A stretch of DNA of 14,917 nucleotides from Candidatus Altimarinota bacterium. Lineage in GTDB: Bacteria; Patescibacteriota; Gracilibacteria; BD1-5; UBA2023. How positions within the stretch are numbered: the stretch's first letter is position 1; each line of letters begins with the position of its first letter. The stretch lies in assembly GCA_008015855.1 (NCBI GenBank), contig SSGK01000038.1, positions 1 to 14,917 of the forward strand, in the 5' to 3' direction. The notes beneath the pieces were generated by a model, which was not told where the DNA came from, ran no database searches, and saw nothing but the letters and a program-made list of their open reading frames with translations. Made by a program: the position numbers and the translations under genes. This document shows positions 7,594-14,917 of this stretch, one piece after another.

Positions 7594-7862
7594 CTATTTG
7601 AGAGGGAAGCAAGGTCAATCGGTTCAGCAAGTTTTCCTGTAAAATCTTTCATCGGCGTTCATGCGGTATGTACGAGACAATGCTGATGAATCCATGTTTT
7701 TATACGTTCAGGAATCTTGTTATCAGTAATACCGATAAGTTCAACCACTTTTGCGGTTACGCGTCCCTTCAGATTATCGGTTCATTTTTCAACTTCCTCT
7801 AGTACCACAACAAATACATTGGTGTCTGAAAAGGGTTCTCGCAAATCTCGTAGTTGGCTCAT
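7584..7862 (-). CDS. Small unknown protein (92 aa)
   Basis: Soluble, mixed alpha/beta-looking small protein that I do not recognise: MSQLRDLREPFSDTNVFVVV, then VTAKVVELIGITDNKIPERI, then a Thr-Ala-Gly turn and a short basic end (LSNRKK). Beta strands near FVVVLEEV and VTAKVVELIG could suggest an OB- or SH3-like fold, but this is weak. Two TGAs are read as Gly (after VEK and in HTAG). It has its own promoter-like sequence between its ATG and the stop of the 56-residue gene, and a terminator at its stop, so it appears to be a single-gene unit. Stop TAA. Confidence 0.62.
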
Positions 7863-7881
7863 AAAAATAATTTAGAATAAA

Positions 7882-7911
7882 TATATATTACAATAAATTA
7901 TTATAAGTCAA
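7882..7911 (-). promoter_or_regulatory. Promoter-like sequence of the 92 aa gene
   Basis: Minus strand TTGACT (7911-7906) and TATATA (7887-7882) with an 18-nt spacer; the expected start is roughly 10-13 nt before ATG 7862. The -35 abuts the stop codon of the preceding gene. Confidence 0.4.
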
Positions 7912-8082
7912 TTATTTCTTTGCTCGATCTTTTCGTTGCTTTGCTTTAAAAGCCTTTCTTCCTCCAGGGCCGTATTTACTCGGTCACTGTTTTCCGATAT
8001 GCTTTGATCTTTTTTCTGGAGCTCCTTCTTCCTCCTGCTTCTTCTCATATTCATCTTGAAGGTGTGGTGGCATGTGTCCCAT
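7912..8082 (-). CDS. Small basic protein (56 aa) at the end of the Fic/MBL operon
   Basis: MGHMPPHLQDEYEKKQEEEG is an acidic helical head; the tail is strongly basic (KYGPGGRKAFKAKQRKDRAKK is 21 residues, with Arg/Lys making up about half). One TGA is read as Gly in GKQGPSKYGPGG. The Tyr/Phe-Gly-Pro-Gly-Gly element also occurs in the 72-residue protein, as does the acidic-head/basic-tail layout, so the two may be related nucleic-acid-binding accessory proteins. The ATG lies 11 nt after the TAA of the MBL gene with no Shine-Dalgarno. Too short for a firm call; stop TAA. Confidence 0.55.
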
Positions 8083-8093
8083 AATATAAATTG

Positions 8094-9155
8094 TTAGTGT
8101 ATAATCCATTCCTTTCCAGGATAGGCAGAATCAAAGTTTTCTGCATTTTTTTCTTGTATAACATTTCCTGCTTCCGTCTGCCCATCGGTTCCAAGGTTAA
8201 ATGTTCCCCAGTGGATACCAATCGCTTGTTTAATCTTTAATTCCTTTTGCATCTGTATTGCTTCTTCTGGAGTGGTGTGATTCTCCTTCATGACGACTCG
8301 TGGACGGAATGCGCCGATAGAGACCATTCCAACATCGAATCATTCTGGAAAATGTTCTTGGAGTACTGGGATGAATGCTCCATATCCCGTATCACCCGTG
8401 AAGTATACCTTCTTTTTATTTATCTCGAGAACGAATCATCCCCAGAGGGTATTATTCTTATCGCTCACCGCACGTCTACTATAGTGTTGTGCTGGTACAA
8501 AATGAATAACCGTTTCAGAATTCTTTGATTTTTTGGTATATGTCTCAAACCAATCGAGCTCAAGAGTATTCATAATTCCATATTTTGCAAGGTAGGCACC
8601 ATTTCAGAGTCATGTAATGATGAGTGGATGATGCTTTGCTTCCAGATATTCGAGTGTGGGAATATCCATGTGGTCGTAATGATTGTGTGAGAGGAGGATG
8701 ATGTCGATCTTTGGAAGCGCATCGATATGGATTCATGGATTAGAAAATCGTTTTGGTCATACCCCCGGAAAAGGGCTTGGGGAATCAGACCATATCGGAT
8801 CCGTGAGAATATTGAATCCAGCTCCTTGTATGAGGAGTGTTGAGTGTCCGACGTGGGTAATCTTTATCCCCGCACCCGTGTAACTCTGATCAGGAAGGGT
8901 AGTTGGATATGTTTTCTTTTCCCAAGAGCCACGAACATCATCAAAAAAAGCACGAAAACGATTTCCTCTCGGTGTATCCTCATTAACCATTTCTCCTCCG
9001 ATATTTGAGAATTTTTCACCATCAAAGTGATCGGTTACTTCTCCGATATATGGATCAGATCGAAATTGTGTATCAAATAATATAGCAAATGTTGCGAGTG
9101 AGATGATGAGGATCGAGAGTATAATAAGGAAACTTCGGATAATTATTCGGAGCAT
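8094..9155 (-). CDS. Membrane-anchored metallo-beta-lactamase-fold hydrolase, NAPE-PLD/UlaG-like (353 aa)
   Basis: Residues 2-27 (LRIIIRSFLIILSILIISLA) form an N-terminal anchor, placing the domain probably outside the membrane. The MBL metal motif LLSHNHYDHMD is at 154-164 (H157, H159, D161, H162), preceded by ITHVGHSTLLIQG at 99-111 and ILTDPIWS at 116-123. Further ligands are H224 in VPAQHYSRR, D255 in FTGDTGYG, and His in GIHWGTF near the C-terminus. This set is that of the NAPE-phospholipase D-like and UlaG-like subfamily, so a phosphodiester or phospholipid substrate is possible but not shown. Six TGAs are read as Gly, including one of the pair in TLWGGFVLE and the Gly before FDVGMVSIG. 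It follows the Fic gene by 10 nt. Stop TAA. Confidence 0.9.
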
Positions 9156-9165
9156 GAGGGGATTT

Positions 9166-10122
9166 CTAATTGTTAATAAGATTTATAATTAAGCGTATCA
9201 TCATATCTTTTTCTTTTGGGTCAGATTGTGCGATGAGGAGGGCTAGTGTTGTAAGTCCGGTATCGTTAATTTTTACTTCTCCATTTTTCTTGAGGCGATG
9301 TTTATTCTTCTCAAGGAACCAGATGAAAAGAAAGGCACCAATTCGCTTGTTCCCATCAGTAAATGGATGATCTTTGATTATAAAATAGAGAAGATGAGCT
9401 GCTTGTTCTTCTATAGTCGAATAGAGATAATCTCCATCGAATGTAGCAACGATATTGGAGAGTATTCCGATAAAACTCTCATCTTTTTCATTTCCAAAGA
9501 TTTCATTTGCTTCCTGTTTTTCAATAAGTTTTCATTTGAGTTCTAGTATTGCTTTTTTTGCCTCAGGATATTCGATGATATAAGTTATATTCTCATTTCC
9601 TCCATCACTGAGATTTCCAGTATCATACCGATTCAATAAAAGAAAACTCTCGGTATAATTTGCGATGATATCCATGAGTCACTTTTGTTCATCAGGATGA
9701 ATCTCGCCACCTTTTTCTGTTAAGAATCGAATTGTCTTTCCGAGTTCATCGAGACGTTTCTGGTTGATAGCATATCCTTGTGTGAGGTATTCTTTAAGTT
9801 TGGAGGTTGCCCATTGACGAAAATGGGTTGCTCGAGTAGAGTTTACCCGATATCCAACGGATATAATCGCATCAAGATTATAGTATTCTACTTGATAGGT
9901 TTTTCCATCTGTTCCAGTTGTTGCATTTTTTGCAACAACTTGATCATGGACAAGTTCTTCAGAGGAAAATATGTTACGAAAGTGACGAGAGATAACAGAC
10001 TTATCACGACCAAAAAACTCTGCAATCTGGTTGAGAGTAAGCCAGAGGGTGTCATTCTCCATTTTTACACTTATTTCGGTCTGATTATCGGATGATGTAT
10101 AGATAATTATTTGATTCTCCAT
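9166..10122 (-). CDS. RhuM-like domain fused to Fic/Doc domain (318 aa)
   Basis: Residues 1-130 match the RhuM/virulence-protein family: TLWLTLNQIAEFFGRDKSVI (a helix-turn-helix-like part near 26-45), SRHFRNIF, ATTGTDGKTYQVEYYNLDAI and ISVGYRVNS. Residues about 148-318 are a Fic domain with HPFTDGNKRIG at 252-262. H252 is the catalytic His; the motif has NKR where AMP-transferring Fic proteins usually have GNGR, a feature shared with Doc kinases. Two TGAs (residues 148, 197) are read as Gly; the first lies in the linker, so under the standard code the Fic domain would be lost. RhuM-Fic fusions are known as stand-alone toxin- or mobile-element-type genes; no antitoxin is apparent before it. 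Promoter: extended -10 TGCTACAAT 8 nt before the ATG, suggesting a leaderless mRNA. Stop TAG. Confidence 0.92.
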
Positions 10123-10130
10123 TTCTTAAT

Positions 10131-10139
10131 ATTGTAGCA
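10131..10139 (-). promoter_or_regulatory. Extended -10 promoter of the RhuM-Fic operon
   Basis: TGCTACAAT on the minus strand (TG extension plus TACAAT), 8 nt before ATG 10122. This would start the transcript at or next to the start codon. No clear -35, as often with extended -10 promoters. Confidence 0.5.
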
Positions 10140-10231
10140 AAAATATATTTTTCTTTTTTATCAGAAGAAAATCATCTAATGTAAAATTGCGATAAATAAT
10201 CCTGATTTCAGATATTACTAAGCAATAGAAG

Positions 10232-11407
10232 CTACTTTTCTCCACCCCCCAATTCCAAATACTCCACCGTCCCGAGTTGCGAACCAATAAGACCCTGCAT
10301 ATCCCCATAGAGGCGCGCGGTATTATCGATAACACGAGAGAGTTGTTTCTCGCGAGCACTCCACATTTTTTCCATTGCACGCTTTTCACGATCGAGATCA
10401 TCCTTCATCGTCGAGAATGCTTCGACAATATTTTCAATCTTTGCCTTAAATTCCGGAGATATGAGGTAGTTATAGAGAACTTCCATCTTTTCATCCTTTC
10501 ATTTGAGACTATTTCGCACCTTCGTCATCTCAATCATATGAGCACGGAGGGCTATAGTAAGAGGAAGAACGGATTCATAATCCGTTACCCATATATCCTT
10601 GTACAGACCGAATCGATTGATTCCTTCTGGAAGAACGGAAGAGACAATCACGGATACTCCCGCCCCCACTCGAAGACGATCTTCCTTGAGTTTTTCCACC
10701 CAACCATCACTCCACGCTTTTGTATTCTTGGATTCCCAAGCAATTATGCCCACTGATTGTCAGAAATCATTTCTTACTTCTTGGATGATATCAGCTCATT
10801 TTATTCACTTTTCTACGTCCGATACGATATCAATCGGGAAATTCATCATGAGAAGTTCTTTGAGAGCATCTTCTTGAATCTCCCCTTGTATCTGCATGCT
10901 TCATTGGTTCGCTTTGCGATTCGCATCTTCCACTGCTTTTTGTGTCATCTCAAGTTGTTTTTGCATCTCAGCCATGCGCTTTTCGTATTCGAGACGAATC
11001 TTATCTTGTTCGAATGATTGTTGTTTTTCGAGTTGTACCTTGATTTCTCACTCGAGGGTTTTTCGGGCCTCCATGATAGCTCGTTCCTTTTCGAGCTCGA
11101 GATTCTTTTGTTTCATCTCCATTTCTTGTTTCTCCTTGAGAAATGTGAGCTCCTTTGCTCGTGCTTCATTTTCAAATTTCTTGAGTGCTTCAAGTTCAAT
11201 TGTTTGTTTTTTAGAGAGTTCCTCGGCTTCTTGTTTCGCCTTTTTTACCTCTTCTTGTGCCCAAGCAAAAGCGCGTTTTTTCATGTCTGCTTCGACTTCG
11301 GATTTCATCTTTTCACGCATTTCTTCCATCTCGTGCTTCTGAACGTCTGAGAGGGAAAAACTATGTCCACAATGAGGACAGGTAATGAGATTTTGGTTTG
11401 TTGTCAT
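10232..11407 (-). CDS. DUF2130 family protein with zinc-knuckle start and long coiled coil (391 aa)
   Basis: Residues 6-18 (NLITCPHCGHSFS) carry a CxxC pair (C10, C13). Residues about 25-165 are a Lys/Glu-rich coiled coil. From about 170 the conserved DUF2130 domain follows: IQGEIQEDALKELL, FPIDIVSDVEKGIKGADIIQ, EVRND, IIAWESKNTKAWSDGWVEKL, GAGVSVIVSSVLPEGI and IWVTDYESVLPLTIALR, then a second helical region to the end (LELGGGEK). D206 and E225-S-K227 are spaced like a PD-(D/E)xK nuclease site, so a nuclease role is possible but inferred. Six TGAs are read as Gly; two fall in KGIKGADI, at positions conserved in the family. The -10 box TATAAT is 26 nt before ATG 11407. Stop TAG. No clear terminator follows before the RhuM-Fic promoter. 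Confidence 0.88.
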
Positions 11408-11433
11408 AGAGAGTTAGTTGGAAGTTCCGCTTG

Positions 11434-11439
11434 ATTATA
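11434..11439 (-). promoter_or_regulatory. -10 box of the DUF2130 gene
   Basis: Perfect TATAAT on the minus strand, 26 nt before ATG 11407. It is separated by only a few bases from the T-run of the preceding terminator, so any -35 would have to lie inside the hairpin. Confidence 0.45.
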
Positions 11440-11443
11440 TAAA

Positions 11444-11470
11444 AAAAATCCACAGAGTCTATGGATTTTT
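11444..11470 (-). terminator. Terminator after the beta-lactamase-like gene
   Basis: Stem AAAAATCCA (11444-11452) and TGGATTTTT (11462-11470) with a 9-nt loop, 6 nt past the TAA of the gene at 11477. On the minus strand it runs into a stretch of eight T's. Confidence 0.75.
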
Positions 11471-11476
11471 CCGTTT

Positions 11477-12496
11477 TTATTGAGGAAATGCCTTGCTAAT
11501 TTCTTCGTGAACAATTTTTGCTGTTTGTCCGATAATACTCGATAATTTTTTGAAATCATCTCCTCGAGTCATCGTACACATGAGATACGGATATGCTTTA
11601 TAGTAGACGATTCCACAATCATGGAGCTGTTTTACTTCCTTTTTGGTCTTTTCGTCGATATATCCTCGTTCTCCGAATTTATGAGCAATGACAATTTCTT
11701 TCGGGATTCCCTGGCGGATTCCATCATTGAATTCACTCTGTGCGAGCACTGAGAGTGCATACTCTGAAGAATCTCTTGAGAGATATGCTGCATTGTAGAG
11801 GATACGGAAAAGGGAAGCATACTGCTGAATCGTCATAAAATCATTTACATCCCAATTTTCAGGAAAGTGGAGTCAGAGCTCGGACATCACTGTATTATTG
11901 ATAGTCTCCGGAAGGGCGAGAAGGAGTGCCTGGAGGGCTACATTGTCTGATTTTATAATCATGGATTCCAGAAGCTCTTTTGGCTTATACACCTTGCCAA
12001 TTTCTACAGTACTCGATGGAGGATATGTTGGATCATATGGGAGTTCGAGTTTACTCGGAATGATATCTTGCTCAATGATAGCTGGATTTTTTTCAATCCA
12101 CTTTAAATACGTCATAAAAACAGGAAGTTTCATGAGACTCGCTGGTGAGAATTCTATTCATTCATTGATTCCAAACCATGGACCATTATTGAGACTGCGT
12201 ACATAGAGCGCAAGGGTCACATCAGGATTCTTTTCCTGAACCTCTTTTTTTATTCGTTGAAGGGTTGGTATTTCAAATGGAATGTATTTGTGTCTATCCG
12301 TGGTATTGTTGATTTCACATTCGAGAAGGGGACTGATATAAGTATATTCTCCACCATATTGACGCACTGCAAAGTCTCACGTGGTTCCATCGCTTAATTT
12401 GATTCGTGCAAATTCATCAAAAAAATAACCAACCGTGAAACTAACACCACATACAAGTGCCAGAAGGAGGAAAGATTTGAGGAATGATTTTCGCAT
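11477..12496 (-). CDS. Exported serine beta-lactamase-like hydrolase lacking the omega-loop Glu (339 aa)
   Basis: Residues 7-25 (KSFLLLALVCGVSFTVGYF) are a signal anchor. The class A-type active-site set is present: S120-x-x-K123 in SPASLMKLPV, S183-D184-N185 in IIKSDNVALQ, and K273-F-G275 in IAHKFGERG; CGIVYYKAYPYLMCTMTRG near 294-312 matches the strand that follows in class A enzymes. Between SDN and KxG the family's ExxLN omega loop is not seen; only MSELGLHFPENWDVNDFMT (19 residues) fills that space. Without the deacylating Glu it is unlikely to be an efficient beta-lactamase; a peptidoglycan D,D-peptidase or other acyl-enzyme role is more plausible. Three TGAs are read as Gly (residues 40, 113, 207). 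No Shine-Dalgarno; GATAAT lies 11 nt before ATG 12496. Stop TAA. Confidence 0.85.
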
Positions 12497-12513
12497 AAAT
12501 AAATGGGATTATC

Positions 12514-12541
12514 TTGAGTAGTCGAGATTTTTGCATATACT
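12514..12541 (+). promoter_or_regulatory. Probable promoter of the DUF4012 gene
   Basis: TTGAGT (12514-12519) and TATACT (12536-12541) with a 16-nt spacer, in the 83-bp region between two divergent genes. A weak AAGGA lies 4 nt before ATG 12580. Confidence 0.45.
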
Positions 12542-12579
12542 CTCGCAGTATAGTTACTATTCTAGAAAAACAAGGAAAA

Positions 12580-14844
12580 ATGTTTCGTCTCTATAAACCT
12601 CACAATGAGGATGAGCATCAACATGAAGATATTATCGAGGAGGAGCTAAAAAAACTCAATGATATCTATCCAAATAATACCTATGAGAGAATCATGGATA
12701 TTTCATGATTTTTTTCTCGATCGGTTTTTTCAATCGAACCAAAGAATGATAAACAAGCGAATATTGATATCAGTACGAATCGATTTGAGTATATTTCCCT
12801 CAAAAAAAAGTCGATTCTCCAGGTACGAAAATTAAAGAACTACAAATTTCTCGATTTGGCTGATGGAAATCTTTTCTTCCCGCCACTCTGGAAGATGTTT
12901 CTCCGATGAGAACGAGGCCGTTCGAGTATCATCGATCTCACTCCGCCGATTCATGCACCGTATAACACAATCGACCTTCGTCCGATGCAGAGAGTTGAGA
13001 CAAAAAAGAAACACGCTGATATCTATTCACAGAAATTACCATTCTTTTTTCAGGTACGACGAGGATATCGCGTGATTACTGCGAGTACGTATCGATTGGG
13101 TGTTGGAATTGGCGTAGCCTGTATTGTCCTCCTTTTTATATCACTTCCACTCAAGTGGTTTCTGGAATCATCCGTGATGAATGCGTATCTTTCGATGAAA
13201 GATTTGCATTTTTCAGCTCCAACAGTTCTTGCAAAAGAAGCAATCGAAGTACGTTCTACATTTGAGAAGGCACGATTGTACTTCTTTCCGTTCAACGTTC
13301 TGTTGAATAATCCACTCATTCAGAGTGATAAGATACTCCTTGCGAATACGATGATTGCCGGTGGACTCAAGATAAGTCATGCGATTGATATGTTTGCTCG
13401 CTCCCTTCCAGTTGATGGAGAAGTGACGGATTTTATGAATATTAATCCGTCTACCATTTTTCCTCTTGGGTATTTTTCTATCGAAAAGCCGACTGATTGG
13501 ATGAGAAAGAATGAACAATACCTTCGTTCGATTGTAGATGATATCGATCTAGCGCTTTTTGAATACAATAAGGTTTCGTCGGTTTGAAAGGCAAAATACG
13601 ATACTGCATTCTTGCAGGCAAAATGACTCTTGGCCGTTGCTTCAAAATATGGACATTTTTTCATGGATAATTTTGAATCGATGCTCTTAATGCTCGGAGA
13701 TAAAGAACCTCAACGATACGCTATTTTCAATCAAAATCGCGATGAGCTTCGCGCAAACGGTGGTTTTCCAGGAACGGTTATTACGGTTACCTTGTATAAA
13801 GGAAATATTACTGAATATCGAAAGGATGATGTCTATTATTATGATTGGCATCTTTTCCCGAACAAAGAACTTCCACCTCCAGGACTCGATAAGATTGCAA
13901 ATAATTTCTGAGTGCGTGATGTAAATTATTTTCCTGAGTTTGAAAAGACCCTAGAAAAAGCGAATTACTTTATCGAGAAAGCAGGAGAGAAGAGTATTAC
14001 GAATATGATTGCGATTAATCAATGAGTGATTATTGATCTCCTTAAGAAGTATGGCCCTGTTCGTATGGATGAGCTTGGTCAGGATATAACGGGAGAAGAT
14101 TTCTCATTCCTTATGTCGACGCTCGTTGAGGCAAAGTATGCGAAAGATAATCATCCAAAAGAAATCCTCTTTGGATTTATCGATAACTTTGCGAAACTCC
14201 TTCTTGAGAAAAAAGATATTACTGGCTACGCTGAAATCTTTGAGAAGAACTTCATGAAATGAGACATCCTCATTGCCTCACGAAATCGAGAGATAGCAGA
14301 TTTTATAGAAAGCTTCAAGTTCTATGAGCAATGGAAAACCGACACTCGCAACTGGCTCTATCCGGTATTTACTTCTATTTCTGGAAATAAATCAGATCGA
14401 TACATGAAACGTGCATTTTCCGTAAAGACAAAACCATGAATCGATGCATGTACAATAGAAAATAATGTTCGAATCGTCAGTACTCATACCTTTGACCTCA
14501 AAGAAGAAAAGCGCGTCCGACTCCTTCTGAAAGACATAGGAATTACGGATTCGAAACAAGAGAATGAGCTCGTACGAATCCAATGAATGGGGGAAAATCG
14601 CCAGTATATCCGTCTCTTAGTTCCAAAGGATTCCACTCTTACAACGAGCGCATCTGGAATCGTAACAGATAAAACCAATCCGCTCTATACGAGTTTTAAC
14701 TTCTATTTCTATACACCAGTAAACAAGACGAGCGAATACTCTCTCTCGTATCTTACTCGATTACCTGATTGTAAAGAAGGGGATTCAAAGCCAGTATTCT
14801 ATCGTCAGCCATGATTGGAAAATTATACCTTTATAGCCGAATAA
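12580..14844 (+). CDS. DUF4012-domain membrane protein (754 aa)
   Basis: Large single-span protein of unknown function. Residues 1-172 are cytoplasmic and charged, beginning MFRLYKPHNEDEHQHEDI. Residues about 173-193 (GVGIGVACIVLLFISLPLKW) form the membrane span. The outer region carries the DUF4012 signature YAIFNQNRDELRANGGFPGT at about 380-399, with the invariant Asn/Glu-Leu-Arg and Gly-Gly-Phe, then VYYYDWHLFP. The domain is frequent in CPR and Gram-positive genomes and is often linked to the cell surface. Ten TGAs are read as Gly (12706, 12907, 13585, 13624, 13909, 14023, 14260, 14437, 14584, 14812); the seven or so fragments visible under the standard code are all in one frame. An upstream TTG at 12514 is in frame but overlaps the promoter, so ATG 12580 is preferred. 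Stop TAA. Confidence 0.88.
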
Positions 14845-14846
14845 AT

Positions 14847-14917
14847 ATGTTTCAATTACAACTTATTACTCCACCATCTTCTTTTCAGATTCAAGAAACT
14901 CGAATGAACGAGATTGC
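14847..14917 (+). CDS. Partial gene, start only; possibly ATP synthase epsilon-like
   Basis: ATG 14847 lies 2 nt after the TAA of the DUF4012 gene, indicating coupled expression. Only 23 codons are visible (MFQLQLITPP, SSFQIQETRM and NEI). The beginning has a Leu-x-Leu-Ile-Thr-Pro pattern like the first strand of F1-ATPase epsilon subunits, but 23 residues are too few to decide; no in-frame stop occurs before the window edge. Confidence 0.4.
   Translation, partial: MFQLQLITPPSSFQIQETRMNEI

Noticed and set aside
10140..10231. A gene or structured RNA between DUF2130 and RhuM-Fic
   Set aside because: Only 109 bp, AT-rich, with a short CTGA/TCAG palindrome and no convincing stem or frame.
10757..11350. 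Plus-strand Ser/Phe/Cys-rich ORFs
   Set aside because: Antisense of the Lys/Glu-rich coiled coil of DUF2130 gives such low-complexity sequence.
312..14844. Many broken genes or pseudogenes, each interrupted by TGA
   Set aside because: All interruptions are TGA, frames continue without shifts, and the residues fit conserved glycines; recoding explains it better than decay.
312..14844. UGA read as tryptophan (code 4, Mycoplasma type)
   Set aside because: Conserved positions hit by TGA are glycines (GRSLG, GEGD, KGIKGAD), and Trp is encoded by TGG in the expected places such as NNWDLVD.
1..14917. CRISPR array, tRNA genes, insertion sequence ends
   Set aside because: No regularly spaced repeats, cloverleaf-like stems with T-loop signature, or transposase reading frames were found on either strand.

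Overview
The window reads as a fragment of a Candidate Phyla Radiation bacterium that decodes UGA as glycine (translation table 25, known from Gracilibacteria/BD1-5 and Absconditabacteria/SR1). With TGA as a stop almost every gene breaks into short pieces. With TGA as Gly the pieces join in frame into full-length, recognisable proteins, and many TGAs fall on invariant glycines (alpha/beta hydrolase nucleophile elbow, AlkD N-terminal motif, MBL fold, DUF2130). I count about 71 in-frame TGAs in 16 native genes (15 complete at the 3' end or whole, plus one cut by the left edge). All 15 native genes whose ends are visible stop at TAA (11) or TAG (4). All coordinates below use code 25. I cannot separate the two phyla from this sequence alone.

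Layout. (1) Minus, 1-194: 5' part of a membrane protein resembling Lgt. (2) Plus, 312-2307: ECF-like sigma factor overlapping a gene for a membrane-anchored protein with a large outer domain, probably its anti-sigma. (3) Plus, 2404-3969: threonine synthase, a clear outsider. It has no internal TGA, higher GC, a good Shine-Dalgarno and ends at a TGA that this host would read as Gly. (4) Minus, 6124 to 3991: three tightly packed genes, secreted protein, alpha/beta hydrolase and AlkD-like DNA alkylation repair protein. (5) Minus, 7176 to 6177: two unknown cytoplasmic-looking proteins. (6) Minus, 7499-7281 and 7862-7584: small unknown proteins, one Gly/Arg-rich. (7) Minus, 10122 to 7912: RhuM-Fic fusion, membrane-anchored MBL-fold hydrolase and a 56-residue basic protein, spaced by about 10 nt. 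(8) Minus, 11407-10232: DUF2130 protein with a long coiled coil. (9) Minus, 12496-11477: exported serine beta-lactamase-like hydrolase. (10) Plus, 12580-14844: DUF4012 membrane protein, then a partial gene starting 2 nt later.

The genome is compact. There is no gene-free stretch over 300 bases, terminators serve both strands or touch neighbouring start and stop codons, and most native genes have no Shine-Dalgarno sequence. Several have a -10 box 8-9 nt before the ATG, which suggests leaderless transcripts. No tRNA, rRNA, CRISPR array or insertion sequence was seen. Family names rest on motif recognition by eye, without database searches.
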